64,000 nt of DNA from Myotis daubentonii. Taxonomy: Eukaryota > Chordata > Mammalia > Chiroptera > Vespertilionidae. Shown here in pieces: positions 12,001 to 23,342 of the stretch. Both the position numbers and the translations under genes were made by a program. Positions within the stretch are counted from its first letter, which is position 1. Every line of letters starts with the position of its first letter. The DNA is taken from assembly GCF_963259705.1 (NCBI RefSeq), contig NC_081844.1, positions 39,993,341 to 40,057,340 on the forward strand, in the 5' to 3' direction. Under the pieces are notes generated by a model. The model searched no databases. It was not told where the DNA came from and saw nothing but the letters and a program-made list of their open reading frames with translations.

Positions 12001-12611
12001 GCTCTGCCTTGTATGTCATCTGATTTTCTTAACAATTTCTTATATAAAAAAGTGAGCTAGATTTATACTGGTGTTTGAAAAGACTATCTTTTATAAATAA
12101 CTCATGTGCTAAAAATCTCAGCTTCTACACCGAGCTCACCCTTTGACTGTACTGTAACACGCACGGAGGCACACTGCCACACCTTGAGGTGTGTGCTGGG
12201 AGGAGAAGGGGCCCTCACACCAAACCACCTTGGGTGGAAGCACAGCTGTACCATCATTCTGCTAGGCGAATACAAAGAAGGCACAACGCTAAGTCTCAGA
12301 CTTTACAAACACGGGTAAGAACTCTCTTACAGTTTCATTGTGCGAATGAAATAAGATAACTTATAGTAAGTTCAGGCATATCGTGGAAAGTCAATAAGTG
12401 TTAGACCGTCCCCTCCTTTCCCCGTTACAGTGATGAGAAGGCCATCAGCAGGCTCTGGGAGAACCTCTATAACAGAGACGAGTGCTGCGACTGAGTGCTG
12501 TAATTTACTGGACGCACTCCAGACGAGGGACTGCAGATGCTGTTATGGGTTCTACAGGGTACGTGCAGGGCAGTTCTAGCTCTGTAAGAACTATCCTCAC
12601 TGTGCTGACTA

Positions 12612-12805
12612 GAAGGGTTGCCAAACAAAATACAGGACATCCAGTTAAATTTGGATTTAAGATAAATAATAAAAATTTTAAGTATAAGTATGTCTCATAT
12701 ACTATTTGGGATATACTTATACTAAATGTTTCTCATTGCTATCTGAAATTCAATTTTAACTGAGAGACCCCTATTTCCACTTGTGAAATCCGGCAACCCT
12801 ATAAC
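12612..12805. mobile_element. Ancient palindromic DNA-transposon MITE
   Basis: The ends are gggttgccaaacaaaatacagg and ...aatccggcaacccta, which are inverted copies. Internally, taagtataagtatgtctcat is mirrored by gggatatacttatactaaa. The layout is that of an old mammalian palindromic MER element; I do not assign the exact name. Confidence 0.7.
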
Positions 12806-13878
12806 AAAGCAAATTTCTACTTTGATTAGGAATAAATTGATCCAAGGTTCTCCCTTTATAGTTCCTTAAGATGCTCTAACTCTTGTCCGTAGAAGAGGTT
12901 ATGCCTCTCACCATCATGGCTCTTCACTTCTACACCTTCTATTTTTTCATATATTTCATTCACCCCCCCTCTCACTCTTCTAATAAACATTAATGTCCAA
13001 AGTCTACTGAGTAGCACTATGTCAGGTACAAAATTTTACTTTGTGGTCATAAAGAATGCTGCTGTGTGTGCGCGTGCATGTGTTGTGTTAACCGTTTAAA
13101 ATGAGGATTAGTTAATAATGCATCATCAGGAATACATTTTGTGAGTTTTCTAGAAGCAGTGAATTAAATATGCATCCACATTAATGGACACGATTTAGAT
13201 CCTAGAGAGTAGAACCAGTTATTGAATAAACTGAAAGAGAAAAGCTTTGAGTTCATTCAATAATTACCATCTATTGAAAGCTAAGGCTTGGAAATCTTTT
13301 ATTTTAAATTAAACTACATGAAAAGAATTTGAAAGTTTAGGCCATAATTTTATCGGTCTGTGTGCTCCCTTGGCATACTCACGAGTTTTGGTGCTGAGAG
13401 GAAAAAAAATGAATGGACACATAAATATCTAGTTAATTGTATTAGTCTAGAGCAGTGTTACTATTGCTATTGTTCCACAACAAAATAAGGAGCTAGATCC
13501 AGAATGAAAAGCAGCACACCAACAAAATTTTGTCATGAGGTTGTCAGTTGAACTAAACAAAGTACTTAGTAGTTGATTTACATCCTGGTGCCAGCTCATT
13601 TTCTCACTGTGGACTGGTAACAAAACTCTCACAGACTGATGCCAGTCTGAGGACCAGATTCTGAGCAAGGTTCATGGGGAAGATCCCAGAATTCTCTACG
13701 ACATACCTTCCATGTCCTAGCAGACATAAATGGAGAGATCTCTCCCTCTGGCCATTTTGCAGACCAAAGATCCTCTTATTTCCTTGAAATAAAGGCACAG
13801 ATATTTTCTCCATTCTAAGCATCTAACTAAATATCTATCAAACAATAGCTGCCCCGTTTTAGAAAGAAGAGGACGTGT
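12806..13878. other. Unassigned intron just downstream of the exon
   Basis: No repeat recognised. The first kilobase after the GALNT7 donor is free of recent transposons. Confidence 0.6.
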
Positions 13879-13885
13879 GCTTACT
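13879..13885 (-). other. Splice donor of the GALNT7 exon
   Basis: On the minus strand the exon end reads AAGAAGA/GTAAGC, a near-consensus U1 donor with GT at 13884-13883. Read-through would hit TAA at once, which confirms the boundary. The split Glu codon (GA/G) is completed by the next exon. Confidence 0.9.
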
Positions 13886-14345
13886 CTTCTTGCCGTAGGT
13901 CATTGACGCTGCGGTCCAGGGAGATCATGTCACTTGCCACCATGTTAAATCCAAACTCTTTAATGCTGGCTTGAACTGCATGTTTGAGTTCTGGTCCCAA
14001 AACCAATGGCTTGGCATTCTCTCCAGGGCCGCCAACCACTCCATGAGGCTCAGGTTCTTTGGGTTCAAAGTTACCGAGGATCCCGGGGCGTAGCACAGGA
14101 TCCCGGTAGGTGAATGTCTGAGGCTTAAAAGTGAGATACTGCCTCTGCATTATGTCTCTCTGGTTCTCTCCTCCAGCATGGTGCTCTTGTTCATTTTTGG
14201 CCTTGTGTTTTCTTCTAATAGATTCTAAGTCCACTTCTACTCCTTCAACATGAGGCCAGGGTACCACAGGTTTGAATCTGTCATCCCCAGGAACTAGTCC
14301 ATTGCCTCCTCGGTTAGGCATGGGGTTATTGACATCTCTGTCTTC
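13885..14345 (-). CDS. GALNT7: GALNT7 internal exon (probably exon 2), luminal stem region
   Basis: This 461-nt exon is open throughout: 153 codons plus two bases of a split codon. It opens with EDRDVNNPMPNRGGNGL and ends SLDRSVNDLRQE plus GA, so the donor is phase 2. I recognise it as GALNT7, a GT27-family polypeptide GalNAc-transferase. GALNT7 is a Golgi type II membrane enzyme that adds GalNAc from UDP-GalNAc to Ser/Thr, preferring already partly glycosylated peptides (family knowledge). The exon encodes the stem after the signal anchor up to just before the catalytic GT-A region; the following CKYW segment and metal-binding DxH are in exons not seen here. Motifs visible include QRQYLTFKPQTF, RPGILGNFEPKEPEP and ASIKEFGFNMVASDMISLDR. 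The first in-frame Met (14321) is internal and is not a start. There are no stops or frameshifts, so it looks functional. Confidence 0.95.
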
Positions 14346-14362
14346 CTATACAAAAGGGAGGG
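14346..14362 (-). other. Splice acceptor of the GALNT7 exon
   Basis: On the minus strand the bases before the exon read CCCTCCCTTTTGTATAG, a pyrimidine tract ending in AG at 14347-14346. The reading frame known for GALNT7 begins immediately after it. Confidence 0.9.
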
Positions 14363-14711
14363 GGATATACAATGAGTACATGAAGGCAAACCACAGCAGA
14401 GTTCATGATACCAATTTTCATGTTTTAAAAATGGCGGAGGCAACAATAAAACGGTTTAAAGCATGAAACCGAAGCAGGACAGTAATCAGGACTTCCCATG
14501 AGAAGATACCTTTCGGGGAGTGAAGGGCATGCCAAGAGATAGACTATTTCCCTGCTTTACCATCTTCAAGGAAATGCATGATGGATGCATTGTTTACTTC
14601 TCCCCTTCTGAAACTAACTCTACCAAAGACCTCTTAACAAAGCCCAGTGTTGTGGGATAGAGCAGTGAAGTTCTAGGACCTTTGACAATAATAGACACTT
14701 AATAGGTCACA

Positions 14712-14888
14712 TCTATAATAATAAAAGTGTAATATGCTAATTAGACCAGGCATCCTTCCAGATCACCTTCCAGACAAAGCCAGGGCTGTGAGGGAAGCCT
14801 GGGTCCCAGGTTCCAGAGGGAAGCCGGTGCCGGCAGCCAGGAGAAGGAAGGCCTACGCTTGCACAAATTTCATGCATCGGTCCTCTAG
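14712..14888 (+). mobile_element. HeliBat-type short Helitron
   Basis: It begins TCTATAATAATAAAAG and ends CTCTAG, flanked by A (14711) and T (14889), as expected for Helitron insertion. It shares tgtaatatgctaattagacc with the copy at 17558-17718. It lies about 370 bp upstream of the GALNT7 exon in transcript terms. There is no helicase; non-autonomous. Confidence 0.9.
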
Positions 14889-15384
14889 TTGTACAATATG
14901 TGGTTTTCCCAGCTGACCAGTGTACAACAAATATAGTTTTGTGTCAGTAATTCAGCCATATGGTGGCAGTGGTATTAGATGCCACTCATCACTAGGCTGG
15001 CTTTGTGCCCCTAATGGCAGAGGAACAAGGCGGGCATATGCACCCAGCAGTCCCAATTTGGTATTTCCTACTCAGTGAAACCTCAGCTGAATTGAGAACT
15101 ATTTTTTTTTTTTAAAAAAAAAAAGCTCTAATAACTATAACCAAGTCAGTTTGGGCTTTTAAATCACACCCAATTCCTTCTTTTTCCCATTCCAGAGGTG
15201 ACCCAGGGGAAAATAGGCTCTGCATGTAAGGAGACTCGGTAAAGGCTGCCCCCATTTCTGTGTGGACCCCCTGCATCACGAATACTGATCTTCCAGTCAG
15301 GGACTCACAGTGCTTTTGCTCCCAGGGTGCAATATATGAAGTTCCTGCTAGACCAGTACTGTTCTCTGCATGAAGCAGTCTTTT

Positions 15385-15530
15385 CAACCTGAGCATCACC
15401 GCAGGGCTTTAAAAAGTACCGGTTTCCCACCCCCAGACTTTATGATTTAATTGTTCTGGGCATCCCGATTTTTAAAAGCTCCCAGGCGATTTCACTGTGC
15501 ATCCGAGCTTGAGAACCTCTAGCTTAAAGG
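15385..15530 (+). mobile_element. MER5A-like hAT-Charlie remnant
   Basis: It contains caacctgagcatcaccgcag, ttcccacccccagactttat, gatttaattgttctgg, and a 3' end cgagcttgagaacctctag, all in MER5A order. Confidence 0.8.
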
Positions 15531-15950
15531 GAGAGCCGCTAGCTATAATTAGACCAGGGGAGTTATTGAGTATGCATAGCTGGGCAAGAGGCAAGGTGAA
15601 TTGATAATGTGAATTTAGAACAACTGCAAAACAGGCTAACTGGTTTAGCACCTCACTCCACACTAAGATTGTGATCCTTTAATAGGTTCAAAATAGAATA
15701 GGTACCATCTGACCAAATGTCTCTACAGTGTTAGAGTTATCTTAAAATAGAGGCGAAAGCTTTGCTTTAACAGGTACAGAATTAAGGCTGTAGGTAGGAT
15801 GCTGACAGGTAGGTTGTTATGTACTGGTAGTTTATTTAGGGACAAAGATCTCCTTTCAGAGTCAGTTACTTCAAATGTGAATTTAGTTGATGTTGATGTT
15901 TTGGTAAGGACTAGCTAAGAACTGATTTTAGAGTTCAGTGATGAATTTTT

Positions 15951-16159
15951 TAAGAATATATTTTTATTGATTTCAGAGAGGGACAGGGAGAGAAAGAAAT
16001 ATCAATGATGAGAGAGAATCATTGATCGGCTGCCTCCTGCACGACCCCCACTGGGGATTGAGCCCACAACCCAGGCATGTGCGCTTGACCGGAATTGAAC
16101 CTGGGACCCTTCAGTCCCCAGGCTGACGCTCTATCCACTGAGCCAAAACAGCTAGGGCC
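15951..16159 (-). mobile_element. Ves SINE
   Basis: Reverse orientation from attgatttcagagaggga to ctatccactgagccaaaaca. Flanked by agt(g/a)atgaatttt at 15937-15950 and 16160-16172. Confidence 0.92.
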
Positions 16160-16172
16160 AGTAATGAATTTT

Positions 16173-17557
16173 AAAAATTTATCTATTTGTTTAGTTAATA
16201 TAACATATGATACAAAATCCAAAGGATTCAAAAGGGCAAATTGCAAAAAGCAAGTTTTCCTGCCTTCCCTTCTGTAGAGGCCATCATAACCAGCAGTTTC
16301 TATAAAATTTTCTAGAGATGTTATATGCATGTATAAACATACATGTGTATATATAGCGAGAGAATTTTTTTGCACATGGGACATAGATTTCAATTGATTT
16401 ATTAATTAAAAGGGAAATCCATAGATGTTATAACTGGTTGAAAGGTAAATTCAAGGAACAGACAAATATATAAACATCAAGAATACAGCAAAAAAGGAGC
16501 ACTCATAATCACTTCCAGTTTGGCACTGTGAGATTGGAATAGATTTTTGGTCAATTAAAATCTTAAAATTAAAAAAAAAAAGAGTACTGCAAAGAATTTA
16601 CAAGTAGATGCAAAACGGGTAAAATTGGTAACTATCCAGAGGGCAATAACCAATTGCATTCCACAGTACACAATTTCCTTTTCAATGAACAAGAACCTTT
16701 TGCATTACTTTCAGTTTTCTATCACTTACAGGATTGTAAAAGAGCTCAACGATAATAAAAGGGCGAGGTAACCTTAGAAAGCTGAGTCAGATAGTATTCT
16801 CAGTAATCTTCTTGGTACATTTCAAAGTTGTTTCACAAATTTCCTCTGATAACACAAAACTGAACATAAAAAATGCAACACTCAGCCTGATTCTATAAAT
16901 ATGATGCCTTTCTTTAGGCATGTGTTATAAGCAGATAAGGCTTCTGGATCAGGCCTTTCTGATCAGCACTCCCTCCAGGAGGGACTTAGCTGGAGCCTGA
17001 CCTGTGAGCCCTAATAAGGATCAGAGGTGAAGAGGTAGGAGGCAGTGCTGCCAGAAATCTTATATTCATGAAGTCCTGAGGGTTCTTTTGAGAATTAACT
17101 CTTACTAACGAGAGGAAGCCAAACCTCACTGTATTAGAGATGCAGGCACTGAAGCTGAGATGTGATTGTGATGTTGGAAAAAGTGTCCAGTTCTCCAATT
17201 CATCTCCTGGCTCTTTCCAAAATTATACTCACTTATGGCGGTGTTGTAAACAAATTAAAATAGAGAAATCATTATAAAACTCTAAGATATTGGACCCAAA
17301 AAAGGAGAAACACATTCTCCCCCTTTTCAATTTTTTACATGAAGGCTGCAGTAAATCAGTAACTGGGGAGGTAAAAAATGAGGGGAAGGAAATGCCAAAA
17401 AATATTAAAAAGTAGATTAAACAGGTCATCGGATATCAATATCCATAACCATAGCATCCACTATGTTGCCTGATATCCTATTAGGGAAAAATTACATATT
17501 GGAAGAATGTGGAATATGATGGTACATAAAATCAAGATAGCCAAATTATGAAACACA
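16173..17557. other. Unassigned AT-rich intron
   Basis: 16180-16400 has weak L1-like text (gttatatgcatgtataaaca) but too little to call. The rest shows nothing recognisable. Confidence 0.5.
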
Positions 17558-17718
17558 CTAGAGGCCCAATGCACGAAATTCGTGCAAGGGCCTTGGCCCC
17601 GGCCCCAGCCTGCCACCGTGGTCTGGGGCCTCTGCCACCTCTGCAGCTTTGTCCGGAAGGAAGGACGTCTGTAAGGACATCTGGTCTAATTAGCATATTA
17701 CACTTTTATTATTATAGA
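17558..17718 (-). mobile_element. HeliBat-type short Helitron
   Basis: On the minus strand it starts TCTATAATAATAAAAGTG and ends GGGCCTCTAG, inserted between A and T. At 161 bp it is the shortest copy here. It contains an internal hairpin at its 3' end (gcacgaaattcgtgc), typical of Helitron termini. Confidence 0.92.
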
Positions 17719-17849
17719 TAGTATAGTGTATGTTGGCCTATGTCTACATAAAAATTGCAAATTTAAATATTTCTCAAATTCAGCTACCTCAACAAGGGAA
17801 TACTTAATGTACTCAAACTTCATGTTCATCTTCCTCCAAAAACTATTTT

Positions 17850-18330
17850 GATCTTTTCTTAACATAAGGGTTCTTTGTCTAAATTTTAACTATTGGTGCT
17901 CTCTACAGTTCTGTTAAAAGTCTATCTGTCATTCCACCTTCATTCTGCATTATATTGCTTCTAAGCTAGACAACCAGATTTATACTGATCATTCCTACTT
18001 CCATTTCTTTAGCCCACACCACACTTCTGATCTTTGGACCTTACTGTCAATTGCTTCCTGATCATTTCTACTTATATCAATCTGGTACCTCAATTTAAGA
18101 AACCCCAAACTGAACTTAACATTGACCCCACATCATAAACCTATTTCAATTACTGTCTTTCCTACTTTGGGGACTGGAACCACCATCCACTCAACTGATC
18201 AAGTACACATCTGCATTTCATCCTCACTTCCTACTGACATCCAATCACTCATGAATTCCTCCCAATCCTATCACCTGTATAGCTCCTGCATCTGCCCACT
18301 TCTCTCCTCTACCCTTACCTCTTAACAGGA
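17850..18330 (+). mobile_element. L2 LINE remnant
   Basis: It matches L2 internal text: aaccccaaactgaacttaac, ggaaccaccatccactcaac, tcctcacttc...catccaatcactcatgaa, and cctatcacctgtatagctcc. Confidence 0.75.
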
Positions 18331-18339
18331 TTACCACAA

Positions 18340-18590
18340 CAGCAATAATACTGACAATTACAAACACTATAGTTTAAGTGCTTCACATATATAACTTAAT
18401 CCCAAGAGTTAGTTTCTATAATTACCATCCCTATTTTACAGACAGAAAAATCTGACAGAGAAGTTACATAATGTCAGAATCAGTACATGGGAGGCGGGGG
18501 GGTGGGGGTTGGGGTGGGGGTGTTTGTCAAAATTTGAATCTAGGCCTTATGTCTCAAGAGCTCATGCTCTTAACCACTATGCTTTGGTGC
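18340..18590 (+). mobile_element. MIR SINE remnant with an inserted G-rich tract
   Basis: It contains taatactgacaattacaaac, ccctattttacagacagaaa and, after the G-rich tract, aatttgaatctaggcc...ctcttaaccactatgc. The 18489-18521 stretch of G4-T/A-G5 units splits the element. Confidence 0.8.
18489..18521 (+). repeat. G-rich tract with quadruplex-forming pattern
   Basis: Four or more G-runs of three to seven bases separated by one or two bases. Confidence 0.85.
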
Positions 18591-18999
18591 TTCTCATTCC
18601 AACACAGGCACTCACAGTGACGTCCAAAATACTTCTCTTCTTACAACATTCCACCACTGGCCCACTTCCCCAGGAGAATTCATCCTGCTTAACACATTGC
18701 AGGTGGATCACGAGCACTCTCGTGTTTTCATATTACACAGTGTTTTACCTAAATGTTAAAGGCATGCCTTAAAATTAAATACCCATTGCATTTTGAAGTT
18801 ACTGATTACATGTTCTTACAAGCTAATATCTTTTTAAAGTATGATACTTTGTAAAATGTTTTTTGTACTCGTTCAATAGAAACTTATCTGGCCACTGGGT
18901 AAAGCTAGCGATAAAACTACTGGTGCGCAATGTGTTAACAAGGTTGAAAGGCTGTTCAGGTTCCCACCTGCATTTATTTCCCCACCATACCTATCAGAG

Positions 19000-19205
19000 C
19001 AGAGATTGGTTAATGTTATCAGTAAAAGGCCAAGTGGTAAACATTTTAGGCTTTGCAGACCGTAGCATCTCTGGTGCAATTATTTAAATATAAGTCTGCC
19101 ATTTTAGTGCAAAAGCAGCCACAGACAATAGGTAAATGAATGAATGTGGCTATATTCCAATAACACTTTATTTACAAAGACAGGCGGTGAGGGAAGATTT
19201 GGCTC
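19000..19205. mobile_element. Old hAT-type MITE remnant
   Basis: It has the familiar mammalian medium-repeat core aaaggccaagtggtaaacat...ttaggctttgcagacc, aaagcagccacagacaatag and ccaataacactttatttaca, with cagagattgg and cccctgc as decayed ends. Confidence 0.65.
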
Positions 19206-19325
19206 CTGACCCCTGCACTAGACTATAAATTCTATGAAAGGGTGTGATCATGCTTGTCACCATTGCATTCCCAATGCTTATCCTGGCATGTAAACCCTCA
19301 GTAAATATTTACTGAATAAATAAAT
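19206..19325 (+). mobile_element. L2 LINE 3' end
   Basis: Contains agactataaattctatgaaa, ccattgcattcccaatgctt and a terminal cagtaaatatttactgaata with a (aaat) tail, the typical L2 3' terminus. Confidence 0.7.
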
Positions 19326-21710
19326 GAATATGAATCCTAAAAATTCTTCTTTGGTTTGAGAGAGATTCTGAGAAGAAAAAGGAAAGAGATAATGGAGAAT
19401 ATGAAATGGGAAAGGGGAGCTTAGATAAGCTTTCTGGCAATACTTTATGGATTCAGCAAGAGAATGGGACATAACTTTATATTCTCTGCACAGTATTGTA
19501 CTCTTAATAATGCTATGTAATATTCAGCAGAAAAAATGAATTTGCTCACTTCTCAAAGCCTGTATGTTATTAAATCTGAAGGGAAACCAAATATGAGCCT
19601 TGTCTGTCTAGTCCCAAGTCAATTAAGAATAATCATGTCAAATCTTAATGTTATATGATTCAAAGAATGGCTATGAAGCAGTATAATCACTCAACTCCCC
19701 TGAGAAGGAAAACTACTTATTCCTTTCTGAGAGAGAATGAAAATTAGCAGATGCCTTTGTGACTCACTGGCACTGTGATACCTTCATAAGCTCCAGCTGA
19801 TTTACAGTCAAAGTCAATGAATCACTGGTGACTAGAAATGGAAAAGAGAATCGGTAGATAATCTTCTAAGATCAGTATGTTCATAAAGGTGGAAATGCAC
19901 TAAAAAATAAAGTCATGTATCACCAGATGGAAATATGGGATTGTCAGAAATCAGGTCAGACTACTCACTTTACACCTTACAATTTACAAAGTTCCTCCCT
20001 TACCCCTACTAGTATATATCTTTGTTAGGTGTGATATTTGTCCAAGATGGTCATGCCTTTATAGAAATGATATGAATATGAAGGGATTTAGAAAAATGGT
20101 CTTTAGAGCAAATGAAAGAAATTTAGACTTGTTTGGATTTGAAATTGTAGGTAAACCCTGGAAAACGAAGCTCTTCATGATAAGCTTCTGCAGCCACATG
20201 ATCTCTCGAGAAATTACAATTTAGCTTTAGGAAGTGGCCACTGCTAACAAGATGTACACTATTTGGTTATCATTCTGCATGAGCCACAGAACTTGAAAAC
20301 ATAATAAGTCAAATTTAATTTTCTGATTTAAAAACCCTCTTGATTAAAAAACACCTTTATTTAGTAAACATCACATCCACATCCTTTCTCTAGCTGCACT
20401 TACTCACCTTAAAGGAACAGAAGAAACAGGGGCAAAGAGAGCAGAGAGGGAGGTGGTAAAAACAAAGAAGTAACTGGGGTTTGGAAGAAACAGGGTGAAC
20501 GAGCAGGCTGGGCCTTCCCAGACTCTTACAACGTGTGGCAGGATGTGGGTGGGAGTATGGGGTGCTCCAGGCCCAGCACCTTTGTTTCTCTCTGGTTATC
20601 TAGAGCTGGATTCTAAGTTAGTTTGTCCCCTGCCGACTTTATGCTAAAGCGAGTCTGAAGACCATCCAGTCTTGCTCCTTTCAGAGGACTGAGAGTCCAC
20701 TGCATTGGGAGTCAGTGGCCCTACTGTGCATGGCAAGAGGGGCAAGGGACAAGTACTTTGTCTTTACTTAATCAGGGTTTCAAATGGATCAACCCAGGGT
20801 TAAACAGCGGCCTTACCAGTCCTTAAATTGTTAGGATGTCCTCCCTTATGGAAAAGGACCCTATTTCAAGTACACTTGAAGACCTGTAAACTAGGAAGAG
20901 ATTTAAGGCCAATCAATGGTCATGTCTCTGTTGGCAACTAGGGCAGAACCGAAAATAAAGAAGGGTGTGTGGCTTATCAGTAGGGAAAAACGATTGCATT
21001 CTCATAGAAGAATTATCTCCTGAAAGAAACAGACTCAGGAGAAATTCCTATTCTTTTCTCCCCTAAATACCAGGCCAGGTTATAAGTCAAAAGGTAACAG
21101 AATGGAGAAAACAGCATGGTTGCCTTCACAGTAATTGCTCCACCAAAAGAAATCAGGTCAGCAACTCTAGTGCTATATATTAGACTTTCGCGGGGTAACC
21201 GCTGGTTCAAGGCTAAGTATTACACAGTAAGTCAGTCCGACCCAGAGCTACCCTAGGAACTGAATCACTGAGACTCTGGACTGTGGAGAGCTGCTATTAC
21301 ATAACAGCTAATGATTACTCCTTTTTCTCTCTCTCTCAAAATTTATGATATACTATGGCAACCACAATTACAATTGGGTAAGTTAGGGCTGCAGTTCTAA
21401 CCTGCTACTGGAAAGGTTTTACCAGGTTCATAAAAGGGCACTTTGAGTCAATTAAATACTACCCCTCCTTAACCAAATAAGCAAAATGTAAAATACAGGA
21501 TACAATATAGATCTATCCTATACTATTGTGAATAAATGGAAATTAATGTGTCTTCCTAAAAAGTTGGCTGTATTATATTTTTGAACATTTAATCAGTCAT
21601 CTTAATAAGAGGGAGATTTCCATTATAAAGGAGTCTCCCAATAAATTTCATAGTTATGCAATTAGTGAGTCAGCATTTGCGGATTTGGATTTTCATTTGG
21701 TATTCTTTTT
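19326..21710. other. Unassigned intron, 2.4 kb
   Basis: No transposon, RNA gene or exon recognised. Confidence 0.6.
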
Positions 21711-21927
21711 TAAAAAATATGTTTTTTTAATTGATTTCAGAGAGGAAGGGAGAGGGAGAGAGAAATAGAAACATCAATGATGACAGAGAGTTATTGATCA
21801 GCTGCCTCCAGCATGCTTCACACTGGGGATTGATCTTGCAACTCGGGCATATGTCCTGACTGGGAATTGAACCATGACCTCCTGGTTCGTGGGTGGACAC
21901 TCAACCACTGAGCCACACCGGCTCAGC
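21711..21927 (-). mobile_element. Ves SINE
   Basis: Reverse orientation, with attgatttcagagaggaagg at the tail and cactcaaccactgagccaca at the tRNA head. Confidence 0.9.
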
Positions 21928-22176
21928 TCATTCAGCATTCTTAAGGCAGCATCCATCTCCACTGACACAATAATTTTCTGAAGATCTCTGTGCATCCTGT
22001 AGAATGATCATGGTCAACTACAGAATACCTAAATATGGCAAAATTTAGAAGAAACTGGGCTCTTTTTTCCCAGTTTAAATACAAATTCTTACCCATCATC
22101 AGAATGAGACAAGATGAGTCTGTAATTTTCTTGAATAAAATAAGGAGAAAATTAAAATTATTGAAAGTATTATATT

Positions 22177-22344
22177 TTCAGTAGAAAAACACCAGCTATC
22201 TGGGGGGTAATCAACTATTTGAGTTATTGAAAATAACCTCCTGAATGTTACCTTAAATTATTCAGTAGAAAAACACCAGCTATTTGGGGGGCAATCAACT
22301 ATTTGAGTTATTGAAAATAACCTCCTGAATGTTACCTTAAATTA
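22177..22344. repeat. 84-bp tandem duplication
   Basis: Two adjacent 84-bp units (22177-22260 and 22261-22344), each starting ttcagtagaaaaacaccagc and ending ccttaaatta. They differ at two positions (tatct/tattt and gtaat/gcaat). I recognise no known repeat in the unit. Confidence 0.97.
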
Positions 22345-23050
22345 TTAATATTTTCTGATGCCTGGAATGAGCTCTTAGTTTATTCTTTCCCAAGCCCCAT
22401 CTCCCACAGTTAGTAAAAGACAGATTATAATACCTCTTAAAATATATAAAATATATTTAACATGTATATTTTAAAATATATCATAAAAGGATACAGTGGG
22501 TAGATTTTAACTCTCTGTTTGGGAGCTAAGTAATGACTGACTTTTACAAAGAAAGCTCCTGAGTGATATTTTCATTCTTAAAAAACAGTAGCACAGAATA
22601 TTTTAATAAAATTGTCAATATTTCATAATAAATACTCTACCCCATTATTCCCACAAAATGTCTAAAAATAAGAAAGGTAGTGGGGAATGAAGGAGCAGAA
22701 AAACATGAAAGCAGAGCAATAATAGAAAAATTATAAAATAAAATCTGTTAAGGTTTTTAAACACATGAATAATTTATGTATGCAGATATATTATGTATGC
22801 ACATGGAGAGAGAAAATATACACTTTAAAACCAAATAGCTTAGTAGGATGAGAAATAAGAATAAGACCCTTCAACAGAACATCACACCATTTCATCAGGT
22901 GGAGAAAGGAGGAACTACTTAAAAGCTGAATTGATTGAAATGAGGTCCCATCTGCTCCTCTTCTGCCCACACATAATGTTGTGGAACTTTCTTTCATCTT
23001 GTGCCAACCAACTCTACTTTCTTCCTAGAAGATCTAAAAATCTCCTTTCA

Positions 23051-23272
23051 GCCTGGCCGGCATGCCTCAGCACTTGAGCGTCAACCTGTGAACCAGGAGG
23101 TCATGGTTTGATTCCCAATCAGGGCACATGCCAGGTTTTCGGGTTTGCAGACTCCATCCTCACTGGGGTGGAGGGTGGGGAAGGGGGCGTGTAGGAGGCA
23201 GCCAATCAATGATTCTCTTTTATCATTGATGTTTCTGTCTCTTTTTCTCTCTTCTCTGAAATCAATAAAAAC

Positions 23273-23328
<56 letters not shown>

Positions 23329-23342
23329 ATAAAAATATATTT
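23051..23342 (+). mobile_element. Ves SINE with expanded (TA)n tail
   Basis: Head gcctggccggcatgcctcag, body cattgatgtttctgtctc, then gaaatcaataaaaactatgt leading straight into about 49 bp of (TA)n at 23278-23326. Approximate duplication (taaaaa...ctttca) flanks it. Confidence 0.9.

Larger units (their letters stand above)
1..13884 (-). other. GALNT7: GALNT7 intron downstream of the recognised exon (partial)
   Basis: Everything to the left of the exon is intronic for the minus-strand transcript. I looked for the next coding segment (the CKYWHYDENLL region expected from the family) among the minus-strand frames and did not see it, so this intron probably extends beyond the left edge. Its content is mostly repeats, listed separately. 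Confidence 0.8.
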
